A stretch of 64,000 nucleotides of DNA, taken from the NCBI GenBank assembly GCA_001295905.1, contig LJHT01000027.1, positions 46,327 through 110,326 of the forward strand, in the 5' to 3' direction. Positions 16,615-25,475 of this stretch are shown piece by piece. Position 1 is the stretch's first letter; every line of letters starts with the position of its first letter. The translations under genes were made by a program, and so were the position numbers. A model generated the notes under the pieces. The model saw only the letters and a program-made list of their open reading frames with translations. It was not told the DNA's origin and ran no database searches. The DNA comes from a beta proteobacterium AAP51. Its GTDB lineage: Bacteria > Pseudomonadota > Gammaproteobacteria > Burkholderiales > Burkholderiaceae_C.

Positions 16615-17833
16615 GCAGCACCGCCTGCACGGCCGCCACACGCGCGGCGTGCACCTCAGCGCCGATGTCCGGGCCCTTGCGGCCGCGGGCCATGGCGGCC
16701 TGGGCTGCGGTGGCGGTGTCTACCGTGCGCGCGGCGGCCAGCAGCGGCGGCAGCCGCGTGGCCGGGCCGTAGGGGCGGTCTTGCAGGCCGGTGCGGCCGC
16801 GCGCGTCGCAGGCGCAGGCCAGCAGGGCTAGTTCAAAACGCTCGGGCCGGCGCAGCGCGTCGCAGCGCTCGAACAGCCGCACCAGCGCCGCCGCGCCCAG
16901 GGCGCCGCTGCCGTGCAGGTGGGTATGTTCGCGCGCCACCACCTCGGCCAGTTCGCGGCACTCGGTGGGCACACGCAGGCGCTCGCCCAAGGCGGCCGCC
17001 AGCTTGGCGCTGCGTCCTTCGTGGCCGATGTGGCGCGGCCAGGCCTCGGGGTGGGTGTTGCCCTTGCCCAGGTCGTGGCACAGGCAGGCCCAGCGCACGG
17101 CCAGCGGCGCATTCACGCGCGCGGCTTCGTCCAGCACCAGCAGCAGGTGCACGCCGGTATCCACCTCGGGGTGGTGGGCCACGGGCTGCGGCACGCCCCA
17201 CAGGCGGTTCACTTCGGGCAGCAGGCGGGCCAGTGCCCCGCATTCGCGCAGCAGTTCCAGCATGCGGCTGGGCTGCGCCGTCATCAGCCCGCGCGAGAGT
17301 TCCTGCCACACGCGTTCGGGCACCAGATGGTCGACCTCGCCGTCCTGCACCATCTGCTTGAGCAGCGCCATCGTCTCGGGCGCCACGGTGAAATCAGGAA
17401 AACGCGCTGCCAGCCGCGCCAGGCGCAGCAGGCGCACCGGGTCTTCCACGAAGGCCGGCGACACATGCCGCAGCACGCGCGCTTCGACGTCGCGCTGGCC
17501 GCCGTGGGGGTCGATCAGCGTGCCGTCTTCGGCCATGGCGATGGCGTTGAGGGTGAGGTCGCGGCGCAGCAGGTCTTCTTCCAGCGTCACGCCCGGCGCC
17601 GCGTGCACGGCAAAGCCGCGGTAGCCGGGGCCGGTCTTGCGCTCGGTGCGCGCCAGCGCCACTTCTTCGCCCGTCTCCGGGTGGATGAAGACGGGGAAGT
17701 CCTTGCCCACGGCCTTGTAGCCCAGGGCCAGCATCTCCTCCGGCGTGGCGCCCACGGCCACCCAGTCGCGGTCGCTCTCGGGCAGGCCCAGCAGGCGGTC
17801 GCGCACGGCGCCACCCACCACGTACAACTGCAT
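16577..17833 (-). CDS. cca: CCA tRNA nucleotidyltransferase with HD domain
   Basis: This enzyme adds or repairs the 3' CCA end of tRNAs. The 418-aa protein has the class II nucleotidyltransferase head (GGAVRDRLLG, then the catalytic D-x-D in SDRDW), the LRRDLTLNAIA and DPxRLLRLAR motifs, and an HD phosphohydrolase domain (CHDLGKG near the centre). This is the bifunctional gammaproteobacterial-type layout. ATG 17833 fits homologs; ATG 17839, two codons earlier, is also possible. It lies 37 bases after gst, and its end overlaps the DUF2905 gene by 38 bases tail to tail. Confidence 0.95.
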   Translation of the reverse strand: MQLYVVGGAVRDRLLGLPESDRDWVAVGATPEEMLALGYKAVGKDFPVFIHPETGEEVALARTERKTGPGYRGFAVHAAPGVTLEEDLLRRDLTLNAIAMAEDGTLIDPHGGQRDVEARVLRHVSPAFVEDPVRLLRLARLAARFPDFTVAPETMALLKQMVQDGEVDHLVPERVWQELSRGLMTAQPSRMLELLRECGALARLLPEVNRLWGVPQPVAHHPEVDTGVHLLLVLDEAARVNAPLAVRWACLCHDLGKGNTHPEAWPRHIGHEGRSAKLAAALGERLRVPTECRELAEVVAREHTHLHGSGALGAAALVRLFERCDALRRPERFELALLACACDARGRTGLQDRPYGPATRLPPLLAAARTVDTATAAQAAMARGRKGPDIGAEVHAARVAAVQAVLLRTSDPAASPAR

Positions 17834-17875
17834 CGGCATCAGGCGCCCCGGGCTCGGTTCAGGCGAGTGGCGGGT

Positions 17876-18553
17876 TCAGCGGTGGCTGCGGTAGGGCTCG
17901 TCTTCGGCGATGAAGTCGCACTCTTCCAGCGCATCGACGATCCAGGCGCGCACGCCGGGCGCCGCGGCCACGCGGCCGATGTAGTCGTGCAGCCGGTGCG
18001 GCATGGGCAGCGCGTAGGTGCGCAGGCGCATGCACACGGGGGCGAACATCGCGTCGGCCGCGCCGAAGCTGCCGAAAAGGAAGGGCCCGCCGCTCTCGTT
18101 CAGCGCCTCGGCCCACATCTGCTCGATGCGCAGCACGTCGGCACGCACCGCCGGCTGCTCGGCCCAGACCTTGGTGCCCACTTCGGGCAGCGCCGCCTCG
18201 ATGTTCATCGGGCAATGGCTGCGCAGTGCGCCGAAGCCGCTGTGCATCTCGGCGCAGATCGAGCGCGCGCGCGCGCGGGCCCGCATGTCGTCGGGCCACA
18301 CGCCGGCGCCGGGGAACTTGTCGTGCAGGTATTCGATGATGGCCAGGCTGTCCCAGACGGCGAAGTCATCGTCCAGCAGCACCGGCACCTTGCCAGAAGG
18401 CGAGAAGGTGGCCACCTCGCGCCGGAAGGGCGAGCCGGGCGAAAAATCGAAGCGCAGCTTGCGCTCTTCGAAGGGCAGGCCCAGCTGCTTCATCAGCACC
18501 CAGGGCCGCATCGACCACGACGAGTAGTTCTTGTTGCCGATCACCAGATGCAT
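17876..18553 (-). CDS. Glutathione S-transferase family protein
   Basis: The 225-aa protein has an N-terminal thioredoxin-like domain beginning NKNYSSWSMRPWVL (the SS of the catalytic site), then SGKVPVLLDDDFAVWDSLAIIEYL (cis-Pro and the glutathione-binding DS), and an all-helical C-terminal half. This is the YfcF/GST_4-like class. The substrate is unknown. It is upstream of cca in the same direction. The 135 bases before it contain repeated GCCTGCAT octamers. Confidence 0.9.
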   Translation of the reverse strand: MHLVIGNKNYSSWSMRPWVLMKQLGLPFEERKLRFDFSPGSPFRREVATFSPSGKVPVLLDDDFAVWDSLAIIEYLHDKFPGAGVWPDDMRARARARSICAEMHSGFGALRSHCPMNIEAALPEVGTKVWAEQPAVRADVLRIEQMWAEALNESGGPFLFGSFGAADAMFAPVCMRLRTYALPMPHRLHDYIGRVAAAPGVRAWIVDALEECDFIAEDEPYRSHR

Positions 18554-18574
18554 GACGTGCTCCTCTTGCAGTGA

Positions 18575-18645
18575 GCCTGCATCCTAGGCCTGTTGCGCCC
18601 CGCTTGGTTTGATCAGCCTGCATGGGGCTGATGCAGGGCCTGCAT
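18575..18645. repeat. GCCTGCAT direct repeats and a hairpin upstream of gst
   Basis: GCCTGCAT occurs at 18575, 18616 and 18638. An inverted copy (ATGCAGG, 18631-18637) forms a 7-bp stem with 18617-18623 around a 7-base loop. The block lies between the 3' end of the epimerase gene and the 5' end of gst, so it could be an operator of gst or a terminator. Confidence 0.4.
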
Positions 18646-18688
18646 CGGTGGCAGCGGCCGCCGCCAGTCCGGCAGCCCGGCGACCCGA

Positions 18689-19648
18689 TCAGTCGCGCCG
18701 GGCGCCCGCGCGGAGTTTCTCCAGCCGTGCGCGCCCATGGCGCGAACCCAGGTAGCCGGGGCCGATGGCCTCCAGCGCGGCGGGCGTGATGCCCAGCTCG
18801 GCCAGCCCCGGCAGGCGGCCGCTGGCGACGTTGGGCTGCTTCATCGAATCGATGTTGTCGCGCGACATCAGCGTCGGCCCCGGCAGCAGCTCCATCGTCA
18901 GCGCCTGCAGGCGCCCGATGGCGTCGGGCAGCGGAATCACGCGCCGCTCGTGCCCCGACCAGCGGCCGGCCAGCTGCACCAGTTCAGCCAGCGTGTAGAC
19001 CTGCGGGCCCGCCAGCTCGAAGGTCTTGCCGATGGTGGCCGGCTGCTGCAGGGCCGCGACGATGGCGCTGGCCACGTCTTCCACCCACACCGGCTGGAAG
19101 CGCGCCGTACTGCCGGCCAGCGGCATGAAGGGCGCGAAGGCCTGCAGTTGCGCGAAGAGGTTCAGGAAGCGGTCTTCGGCCCCGAAGATGACCGAGGGCC
19201 GCAGCATCGTGAGCTGCAGGCCGCTTTGTTCGAGCACGTGCTCGCCGGCGGTCTTGCTGCGCAGGTAGTTCGAAGGCGCGGCGTTGGGCTCGGCGGCCAC
19301 GCCCAAGGCGCTGACGTGCACCAGCCGCTGCACGCCCGCCGCGCGACAGGCCTGGGCCAGGTGGCGCGGCAGCTGCACGTGCACGTGGTCGAAGGCGGCC
19401 ACGCTGCCGTGCAGGATGGCCACCAGGTTCACCACCGCGTCGCAGCCGGCCACCAGGCGGGCCAGGGCTGTGTCGTCGTGCACGTCGGCCTGCACCAGCT
19501 CGACGGTGGGCAAGGCGGTCAGCGCCTTGGCGCGCGCGGCATGGCGCGTGGGCACCACGATGCGCAGGCTGGGGCTGGAAGCCGCCAGGCGTTCACACAC
19601 GGCACGGCCGACGAAGCCGGTGCCGCCCAAAACCAGGATTCTTTGCAT
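18689..19648 (-). CDS. NAD(P)-binding epimerase-like protein, NDUFA9 type
   Basis: The 319-aa extended-SDR-like protein begins MQRILVLGGTGFVGRAVCERL (G-x-x-G-x-x-G) and has HVSALGVAAEP and YLRSKTAGEHVL, where YLRSKTAGE stands in for the YxxxK motif. These are hallmarks of the atypical SDR class that includes the complex I subunit NDUFA9 and many bacterial complex I NDUFA9 subunit-family proteins. Catalytic function is uncertain. ATG 19648 follows slt by 14 bases, so both are one transcription unit. Confidence 0.88.
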   Translation of the reverse strand: MQRILVLGGTGFVGRAVCERLAASSPSLRIVVPTRHAARAKALTALPTVELVQADVHDDTALARLVAGCDAVVNLVAILHGSVAAFDHVHVQLPRHLAQACRAAGVQRLVHVSALGVAAEPNAAPSNYLRSKTAGEHVLEQSGLQLTMLRPSVIFGAEDRFLNLFAQLQAFAPFMPLAGSTARFQPVWVEDVASAIVAALQQPATIGKTFELAGPQVYTLAELVQLAGRWSGHERRVIPLPDAIGRLQALTMELLPGPTLMSRDNIDSMKQPNVASGRLPGLAELGITPAALEAIGPGYLGSRHGRARLEKLRAGARRD

Positions 19649-19662
19649 GGGGAGGTTCACGT

Positions 19663-21750
19663 TCAGGGAAGGTCGCGGTCGGGGGCCGGGGTGCTGGGCT
19701 CGCGCGGGCCGATGGGCGCGCCCAGCTTGGCGCGCAGCGGCGTGGGCGTGCCGCCCAGCAGGGCGCTGTAGGTGACGCTGTTGGACAGCACCTTCTTCAC
19801 GTAGTCGCGCGTTTCGTTGAAGGGAATGCTCTCGGCCCAGGCGGCCGGCTCCAGCAAGGTGCCGCTTTCGCGCCAGCGCCGGGGCCGGCCCGGGCCGGCG
19901 TTGTAGGCGGCCGCTGCCATGGCCAGCGAGCCGCCGAAGTCGTCGAGCACGCGCTTCAGGTAGGCCGTGCCCAGCTGCAGGTTGATGGCATGGTCGTTGA
20001 TGAGGCCGGCGCTCCAGGGCATGCCGAGCTTGCGCGCCGTCCAGCTGGCGGTGGCGGGCATCAGCTGCATCAGGCCGCTGGCGCCCACACCCGAACGGGC
20101 GTCGGTGATGAAGCGCGATTCCTGGCGGATGAGGCCGAACACCACCGCCGGCGGCAGCCCCGCGGCCCGCGCGCGTTCGGTGATGAGCTCGCGGTGCACG
20201 AGCGGGTAGCGCTGGTTCAGGTCGACTTCGGCGCGCGTGCGTTCGCTGGTGTTGATGCAGCGGTCCCACACGCTGCGTTGGCAGGCCCACTCGGCAGCGG
20301 CCAGCAGTTCGCGGTCGCTCATGCCGCGCAGGGTGAAGTTCCACTCGCGCACGCCTTCGCTGCGCAGGCCCAGTTCGATGAGCTGCAGCGCGCGCGCCAG
20401 GCCCGCCTGCTGGCGCGCAGCCTGGCGTTCGGCTTCGTTCAGCGCGGCGGCGGCCGGTGGCAAGCGCCAGGTTTCGCCCAGTTCGTCCAGCGCCAGCTGG
20501 CCATAGAAGCTGAGTGGCGTGGCCACGCCCGCCAGCAGGCGGCGTGCGGCGCTGCGCGCGGCTTCGCCCTCGGGCCCCTCGGGCGCCTGCGCCAGCGTGG
20601 CGCGCGCCTGCCAGTAGGCCCAGGTGTCTTGGCGCTGCTCGGTCGCGCTCATGGCGTTGATGGCGCGCTGCACCAGCGGCCAGCGTTGGGCGTTGCTGGC
20701 GGGCTGGCGCAGGGCGGCGCGCACGTGCCAGGCCAGCACTTCATCGCTCCAGGGCGGCTGCGTGCCGGGGGGGTGGGCGCGGTCCCACACGCGCCAGGCC
20801 TGGCGGGCGTGTTCGGCGGCCTGGGGCTGCAGCTTCAGGCCCGCCTGGCGCGCGATGTGGGCCCAGGCCGTCGCTTCGAGGGCGGCGGTCAGGCGCGGGG
20901 CGTTGGCGGCCTGCAGGGCGGCGGCTGCGGCGTCGGGGTCGCTGGCGGCCATGCGCATGAGGGCCAGCACGCGCAGCGCCTGGTCGTGGCCCGGGTTGCC
21001 GGTGCCGCGGCCGGGGTTGACGAGGAAACGCGCCGCGTTGTCCAGCAGCTGCGCCACGGCCTGGTCGACGGCCGGGCCCAGCAGGGCCGCCGCGCCCCGG
21101 GCCGCGCGCGGGCGGTTGTTCTCCACCGACAGGCGCAGCTCGTGCCAGGCGTCTTCGTCGTTCAGCACGCCGGCGGCATGCAGCTGAGTGGCCATCAGCG
21201 TGCAGCCGTCGTCCAGGTCGCGCTGCGCGAACCAGGCGCTGCGCGCGGCCTGGCGGAGGGCGCCGGGTTCCGTGGCGCTGCCGCTGCCTGCCGCGTGCTG
21301 GGCCAGCAAGGCGTAGCAGTGCACCTCGCGGTCGTCGTTCATGCGGAAGCGCGGGAACTCGGCGCGCAGGTTCTCCCAGTCGCGGCGCTGGCCCAGTTCC
21401 AGCAGCCAGTCGTTGCGCAGGCGGTCTTCCACGTAGCTGGCGGGCCAGCGCGCGTAGAAGGCGTTCAGCTCGCCTTGCTGTGCTTCGCCCAGGCGGTTGG
21501 TCAGTTCCCAGTAGTCGGCCCACATCGCCAGCGGGTGACGCTGCCGCGCGAGAGCATCGCGCGCGCTGACGAGGGCGCTGCGGTCTTTCTTGCGCAGGGC
21601 TTCGCGGGCCTGCAGCAGGGTGTCGTCACCCGGCGCGGCCTGCAGCGGCGGCGCCCACAGGCAGGCGGCCAGCAGCAGGGCCCCGGCCTTCCAGAGGCAG
21701 AGGGCAGGGCGGCCAGGCCGTGGGCTGAGGGTGTACACCGTCTTGAACAT
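19663..21750 (-). CDS. slt: Soluble lytic murein transglycosylase
   Basis: The periplasmic enzyme cleaves peptidoglycan glycan strands, giving anhydro-muropeptides. The 695-aa protein has a signal peptide (residues about 18-38), a long alpha-helical superhelical U/L region, and a C-terminal SLT domain. The SLT domain has catalytic Glu544 in IRQESRF followed by GASGLMQLMPATA and AAAYNAGPGR. Length and order match family 1A Slt70. The ATG lies 6 bases after a TAAATT hexamer, so the message may be leaderless. Confidence 0.95.
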   Translation of the reverse strand: MFKTVYTLSPRPGRPALCLWKAGALLLAACLWAPPLQAAPGDDTLLQAREALRKKDRSALVSARDALARQRHPLAMWADYWELTNRLGEAQQGELNAFYARWPASYVEDRLRNDWLLELGQRRDWENLRAEFPRFRMNDDREVHCYALLAQHAAGSGSATEPGALRQAARSAWFAQRDLDDGCTLMATQLHAAGVLNDEDAWHELRLSVENNRPRAARGAAALLGPAVDQAVAQLLDNAARFLVNPGRGTGNPGHDQALRVLALMRMAASDPDAAAAALQAANAPRLTAALEATAWAHIARQAGLKLQPQAAEHARQAWRVWDRAHPPGTQPPWSDEVLAWHVRAALRQPASNAQRWPLVQRAINAMSATEQRQDTWAYWQARATLAQAPEGPEGEAARSAARRLLAGVATPLSFYGQLALDELGETWRLPPAAAALNEAERQAARQQAGLARALQLIELGLRSEGVREWNFTLRGMSDRELLAAAEWACQRSVWDRCINTSERTRAEVDLNQRYPLVHRELITERARAAGLPPAVVFGLIRQESRFITDARSGVGASGLMQLMPATASWTARKLGMPWSAGLINDHAINLQLGTAYLKRVLDDFGGSLAMAAAAYNAGPGRPRRWRESGTLLEPAAWAESIPFNETRDYVKKVLSNSVTYSALLGGTPTPLRAKLGAPIGPREPSTPAPDRDLP

Positions 21751-21756
21751 CGTTTG

Positions 21757-21762
21757 AATTTA
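21757..21762 (-). promoter_or_regulatory. Candidate -10 of slt (leaderless arrangement)
   Basis: On the minus strand TAAATT ends 6 bases before the slt ATG (21750). It overlaps the stop region of the upstream LysR gene. No clear -35 is seen. Confidence 0.3.
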
Positions 21763-22746
21763 GCGCAGTGCCTTCCGCGGCAGAGGTGGGCGGGCCATTT
21801 GCTGGAGGGTGTCTTCCTGCGTGTCGGCACGCGTCAGCGCGGCTTCTTCCAGCAGCCAGCTTTCGAAGGCGGCCAGTGCCGGTCTTTCGCGCCGCGCCGG
21901 CCATCGCACCAGCCAGTAAGAGAAAGGCGACTGCACCCGGCCGCCCGGGCCGAAGGGTTCCAGCAGTTCGCCGCGCGCCACCGCTTCGCGCACCAGCGGC
22001 ATGCGCGCCAGCGCCACACCCTGGCCGGCCAGGGCCGCCTGCACCTGCTGGTAGGTGAAGTTCAGGTACACCCAGCCGCGCGGCTGCAGCCCGGGCGCGG
22101 CGTGCTGCTGCAGCCAGTGGCGCCAGCTCAGGAATTCGGCGCTGGGGCGGGGGTCGTCTTCTTCCAGCAGGGTGTGGCGCGCCAAGTCAGCGGCGGTCTT
22201 CAGCGGCTGGCGCTGCAGCAGAGCCGGGCTGGCCACGGGGGTGAGCACTTCGCCGAAGAGCAGGGTGCTGCCCGGCGGCGCCTGCTCGGGGCGGCAGTAG
22301 CGCAGGGCGAGGTCGATTTCGGGGTCGTCGAAATCGACCAGGTGGTCGCTGGCCGAGATGCGGATGTCCGATTCCGGGTGCGTGTTCTGGAAACCAGCCA
22401 GCCGCGGCAGCAGCCACAGCGAGGCGAAGCTGGCGAAGGTGGTCACGCCCACCGGCTGGCGGAACTGCGTGCTGCGGATGTGGCGCACCGCGGTGTCCAG
22501 CTGCGCCAGTTGCGGCGCCACGCTGCGCAGCAGCAGCGCGCCGGCGCCGGTGATCTCGACATGCCGCGTGCCGCGCAGGAAGAGCGTGGCGCCGAGCTCG
22601 TCTTCCAGGCTGCGTATCTGCCGGCTGATGGCGGGCTGCGTGAGGTGCAGCTCTTCGGCCGCCGCGCGGAAGCTCAGTCGCCGCGCCACGGCCTCGAAGG
22701 CCCGCAGGGGGCCGATGGACAAGGGGCGCTGGCGCGGGCTATTCAT
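21760..22746 (-). CDS. LysR-family transcriptional regulator (GcvA-like)
   Basis: The 328-aa protein has the N-terminal winged helix-turn-helix (RAFEAVARRLSFRAAAEELHLTQPAISRQIRSLEDELG) and a periplasmic-binding-protein-like effector domain of GcvA type. It is divergent from a DUF2917 gene, a common pairing in Burkholderiales, so the DUF2917 gene is the probable target. A 7-bp inverted repeat overlaps the likely -10 of this gene, which fits autoregulation. Confidence 0.92.
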   Translation of the reverse strand: MNSPRQRPLSIGPLRAFEAVARRLSFRAAAEELHLTQPAISRQIRSLEDELGATLFLRGTRHVEITGAGALLLRSVAPQLAQLDTAVRHIRSTQFRQPVGVTTFASFASLWLLPRLAGFQNTHPESDIRISASDHLVDFDDPEIDLALRYCRPEQAPPGSTLLFGEVLTPVASPALLQRQPLKTAADLARHTLLEEDDPRPSAEFLSWRHWLQQHAAPGLQPRGWVYLNFTYQQVQAALAGQGVALARMPLVREAVARGELLEPFGPGGRVQSPFSYWLVRWPARRERPALAAFESWLLEEAALTRADTQEDTLQQMARPPLPRKALR

Positions 22747-22754
22747 GCGCGTCC

Positions 22755-22783
22755 ATTATCAATCAGGTGTCGCGATCTGATTG
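22755..22783. promoter_or_regulatory. LysR-type operator and -10 between lysR and DUF2917
   Basis: CAATCAG, 10 bases, CTGATTG (22760-22783) is a perfect 7-bp inverted repeat. On the minus strand GATAAT (22760-22755) abuts it and ends 8 bases before the lysR ATG. The palindrome therefore overlaps the promoter, as expected for LysR autoregulation. Confidence 0.55.
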
Positions 22784-22845
22784 GACTCTTTGGCGGGTAA
22801 ACCCGAACATCTACCCCGCAATGAAAACCTGCCTGCGAGAAGACC

Positions 22846-23250
22846 ATGAACACCCCTGCCATGAATGAACGGCATCAAAGCGCTGCGCCCTGGGCCTGGC
22901 AGCTGGCTGAGCGCGAGGCGGCCACGCTGGCACCGCAGCCCGTGCCGCGCTGGTTGCAGGTGGAGGAAGGTTGTGTGTGGCTGACCCCCTTGCTTGCGCA
23001 CGCCCACAGCCCCGACATCTGGCTGCAGGCCGGCGAGCGCCTGGAGCTGCCCGCCGGCAGCGCCTGGGTGCTGCAGGCCTGGCCGCAGGCACGCATGAGC
23101 CTGCTGGCCCCGCCCACGCTGGTGGCCGCTCCGGCGGCCGCAGCGCGGCCTTCAGCGCAGGCGTCGGCGCGGGCCTGGTGGCAGTCGTCCTGGTTCTGGC
23201 CTTGGGTGCTGCCCGTTTCGCAAGGCCGGCGCCAGGCGGCGATGGGTTAG
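22846..23250 (+). CDS. DUF2917 domain protein
   Basis: The 134-aa cytosolic protein of unknown function has the DUF2917 core (WLQVEEGCVWLT, PDIWLQAGERLELPAGSAWVLQAWP), a small beta-barrel or cupin-like strand pattern. The C-terminal 40 residues are Ala/Trp-rich. ATG 22861, five codons later, is an alternative start. It is divergent from a LysR regulator, a recurrent arrangement that suggests LysR control. It is followed by the folate cyclo-ligase gene after 65 bases. Confidence 0.82.
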   Translation: MNTPAMNERHQSAAPWAWQLAEREAATLAPQPVPRWLQVEEGCVWLTPLLAHAHSPDIWLQAGERLELPAGSAWVLQAWPQARMSLLAPPTLVAAPAAAARPSAQASARAWWQSSWFWPWVLPVSQGRRQAAMG

Positions 23251-23302
23251 TGGATGGGGAAAGCGCTGGGGAAAGCGCTCGGGAAGGTGCGGCCGGCGGC
23301 GC

Positions 23303-23308
23303 CACAAT
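23303..23308 (+). promoter_or_regulatory. Candidate -10 of the 5-formyl-THF cyclo-ligase gene
   Basis: CACAAT ends 7 bases before ATG 23316, the leaderless spacing seen repeatedly in this window. No clear -35 is seen. Confidence 0.3.
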
Positions 23309-23315
23309 AGGCGCC

Positions 23316-23915
23316 ATGACGCTGCCGATGCCTTCCCTGGAACCCTCGCGCGACAAGAAGACGCTGCGGCGCCAGCTGCAGGCCGAGCGCCAGAGCCTGA
23401 TCGACCGCCACCAGCGCGCCATGCACCTGCAGGAGGTGCTGCGCGTGTGGCTGATGGGGCGCGACGACATGGCCATCGGCGCCTACTGGCCCATCAAGGG
23501 CGAGTTCGACGCGCTGCCGGCGCTCTTCCGCTGGACCGAAGCCGACGAGGAACGCTGCATCGGCCTGCCCGTCATCGACAAGGCGAGCAAGCAGCTGCGC
23601 TTCCAGATGTGGTTCCCGGGCTGCGAGATGGAAGAAGACGCCTACGGCATTCCCAAGCCGAAGGACACGCCCGTCTTCCACCCCACGCTGCTGCTGGTGC
23701 CCTGTGTGGGCTACGGCCCGCAGGGCGTGCGCCTGGGCTACGGCGGCGGCTTCTACGACCGCACGTTGGCCACGCTGCAGCCGCGCCCCTACACCGTGGG
23801 CCTGGCCTACAGCTTCGGCTTCCTGCCCTGGCTGCAGGCCGAGCCGCACGACGTGCCGCTGGACGCCGTGCTCACCGAAGACGGCGTGGCGTGGCAGCGG
23901 CCTGAAGAGGCCTGA
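23316..23915 (+). CDS. 5-formyltetrahydrofolate cyclo-ligase
   Basis: This enzyme (MTHFS) converts 5-formyl-THF to 5,10-methenyl-THF with ATP. The 199-aa protein has an N-terminal Lys/Arg-rich KKTLRRQLQAERQSL helix, the GAYWPIKGEFD loop and the C-terminal ATP-binding GYGGGFYDRTLA signature. In many bacteria this gene (ygfA, fau) sits beside zapA and the 6S RNA gene ssrS. I do not see a 6S RNA here. Confidence 0.93.
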   Translation: MTLPMPSLEPSRDKKTLRRQLQAERQSLIDRHQRAMHLQEVLRVWLMGRDDMAIGAYWPIKGEFDALPALFRWTEADEERCIGLPVIDKASKQLRFQMWFPGCEMEEDAYGIPKPKDTPVFHPTLLLVPCVGYGPQGVRLGYGGGFYDRTLATLQPRPYTVGLAYSFGFLPWLQAEPHDVPLDAVLTEDGVAWQRPEEA

Positions 23916-23997
23916 TCTGGCCTGATCGGGCCTGAAACCGGCTGCGGCAAGCCTGCACGCCGTGGCCCAGCGGGGCCCGCTCTCGGCGGCTGTCAGG

Positions 23998-24028
23998 TTT
24001 CTATTCAGTTTTCTATTCATGTTTTAAT
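23998..24028 (+). promoter_or_regulatory. AT-rich promoter with 10-bp direct repeats before the HipA-like gene
   Basis: TTTCTATTCA occurs at 23998-24007 and 24010-24019 (12-base period). It is followed by TTTAAT (24023-24028), a -10-like hexamer ending 6 bases before ATG 24035. The repeats sit where a repressor or activator would bind. The protein itself carries a helix-turn-helix, so autoregulation is plausible. Confidence 0.45.
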
Positions 24029-24034
24029 TCGGCG

Positions 24035-25408
24035 ATGGAGCCCCATGCCGCGCCGCACGTGCACGCCGTTCGCGAGCTGCTGGCTCGCGGCCCGCGCAAC
24101 AGCCGCGCGCTGCAGCAGCAGCTGGGCTTGAGCCAGCCCACCGTCTCGCGCGCACTGGCGGCATTGGCCGCAGATGGCGGCGACCTGGTACGCCTGGGCC
24201 GCGGCCGCACTTCCATCTATTCACTGCAGGCCTCCTGGCCCGAGCTGCCGCGGCTGCCACTGCGCCGCGTGGATGAAAACGGCCGCTTGCACGAGCTGGG
24301 TCTGCTGGTGCCGTTGCAGCCTGGCGGCTTCGTGCTGCAGGGCGCCGACGGCGTGGCTCGCTACAGCGAGGGCTTGCCTTGGTGGCTGGCCGACCTGCGG
24401 CCCCAGGGCTTTCTGGGGCGCGCCTTTGCGCAGCGCCACGCGGCAGCGCTGGGCCTGCCCGCCACGGTGAACACCTGGAACGACCGGCACGTGCTGCGCG
24501 CCCTGGCGGCGCAGGGTCACGACGCCGTGGGCAACCTGCTGGTGGGCGATGCCGCGCATCAACTTTTTCTGCAAGCTCGGGCACCGCAAGCCCAGCCTGT
24601 GGCCGGGCGCGGAGCGGTCTACGCGCAGCAGGCGGCGCTGGCCCTGGCGGGCGACGTCCCGGGCTCATCGGCAGGTGGCGAGCAGCCCAAGTTCACCGCC
24701 TATGCAGACACGGCCGCCGGCCCGAAGCACGTCCTCGTCAAATTCAGCCTGCCCCAACGCAACCCGCTCACGCAGCGTTGGCGCGACCTGCTGCTGGCCG
24801 AACATCTGGCGCTGCAAGCCCTGCACAGTGGTGGGGTCGCCGCTGCGCGCTCCGAACTGCTGGACCACGGCCCACAGCGGTTCTTGCAGATCGAGCGCTT
24901 CGACCGCGTGGGCGCGTGGGGCCGGCGCGCGCTGCACTCGCTGGGCAGCCTGGACGATGAGTTCGTCGGCGACCGCACAGCCCCGTGGCCGCTGGCCGTC
25001 GAGCGCCTGGTGCAGCAAGGCCTGGTGGAGGCGCAGGCCCTGCCTGCGGTGCAACTGCTCTACGCCTTCGGCGTGCTGACGGCCAACACCGACATGCACA
25101 TGGGCAACTTGTCGTTCTTCTCGGCACCGGGCCGCGCCTGCGCCCTGGCGCCGGCCTACGACATGCTGCCCATGGCCTTTGCCCCCAGCGCTGCGGGCGC
25201 CTTGCGGGACACGCTGGGCCCGCTGCAGCTGCCCGCTTGCGTGCCGCTGGCCCGCTGGCACCCGGCATTGGCGCTGGCACAAGACTGGGGGGCCCGCCTG
25301 CAGGCGGCTGCCGCCGGGCAGCTGTCTGCGGCCTTTGCGCCTTGCTTGCATGCACTGCAAGAGCGCTTGGCGCAGGCTTCGGTGCAACTGGACCGGATCG
25401 CGCGTTGA
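24035..25408 (+). CDS. HipA-family Ser/Thr kinase with fused N-terminal HTH (YjjJ type)
   Basis: The 457-aa protein combines an N-terminal winged helix-turn-helix (residues about 10-65, SQPTVSRALAALAADGG) with a HipA-type kinase domain. Kinase marks are the SAGGEQPKF activation/P-loop region (211-220), Lys236 in VLVKFSL, the catalytic loop N351-T-D353-M-H-M-G-N358, and Asp376 in PAYDMLPM. All expected catalytic residues are present, so the kinase is probably active. There is no separate HipB antitoxin gene next to it. This matches the E. coli YjjJ type, where the DNA-binding part is in the same chain. The target is unknown. Confidence 0.88.
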   Translation: MEPHAAPHVHAVRELLARGPRNSRALQQQLGLSQPTVSRALAALAADGGDLVRLGRGRTSIYSLQASWPELPRLPLRRVDENGRLHELGLLVPLQPGGFVLQGADGVARYSEGLPWWLADLRPQGFLGRAFAQRHAAALGLPATVNTWNDRHVLRALAAQGHDAVGNLLVGDAAHQLFLQARAPQAQPVAGRGAVYAQQAALALAGDVPGSSAGGEQPKFTAYADTAAGPKHVLVKFSLPQRNPLTQRWRDLLLAEHLALQALHSGGVAAARSELLDHGPQRFLQIERFDRVGAWGRRALHSLGSLDDEFVGDRTAPWPLAVERLVQQGLVEAQALPAVQLLYAFGVLTANTDMHMGNLSFFSAPGRACALAPAYDMLPMAFAPSAAGALRDTLGPLQLPACVPLARWHPALALAQDWGARLQAAAAGQLSAAFAPCLHALQERLAQASVQLDRIAR

Positions 25409-25475
25409 ACGCTGCGCGCGCCTCGCAGGCCGCGCACATCGCGCATTCGGGGTGCGCGCCGACCCTTTGGCGGTG

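Noticed and set aside
19990..22800. Very long open frame on the plus strand opposite slt and lysR
   Set aside because: It is antisense to two well-supported genes, His/Gln/Arg/Gly-rich with no family features. Such shadow frames are expected at this GC content.
23916..24034. 6S RNA gene near the 5-formyl-THF cyclo-ligase
   Set aside because: ssrS often neighbours this gene in other bacteria, but the gap is too short and has no long bulged hairpin.
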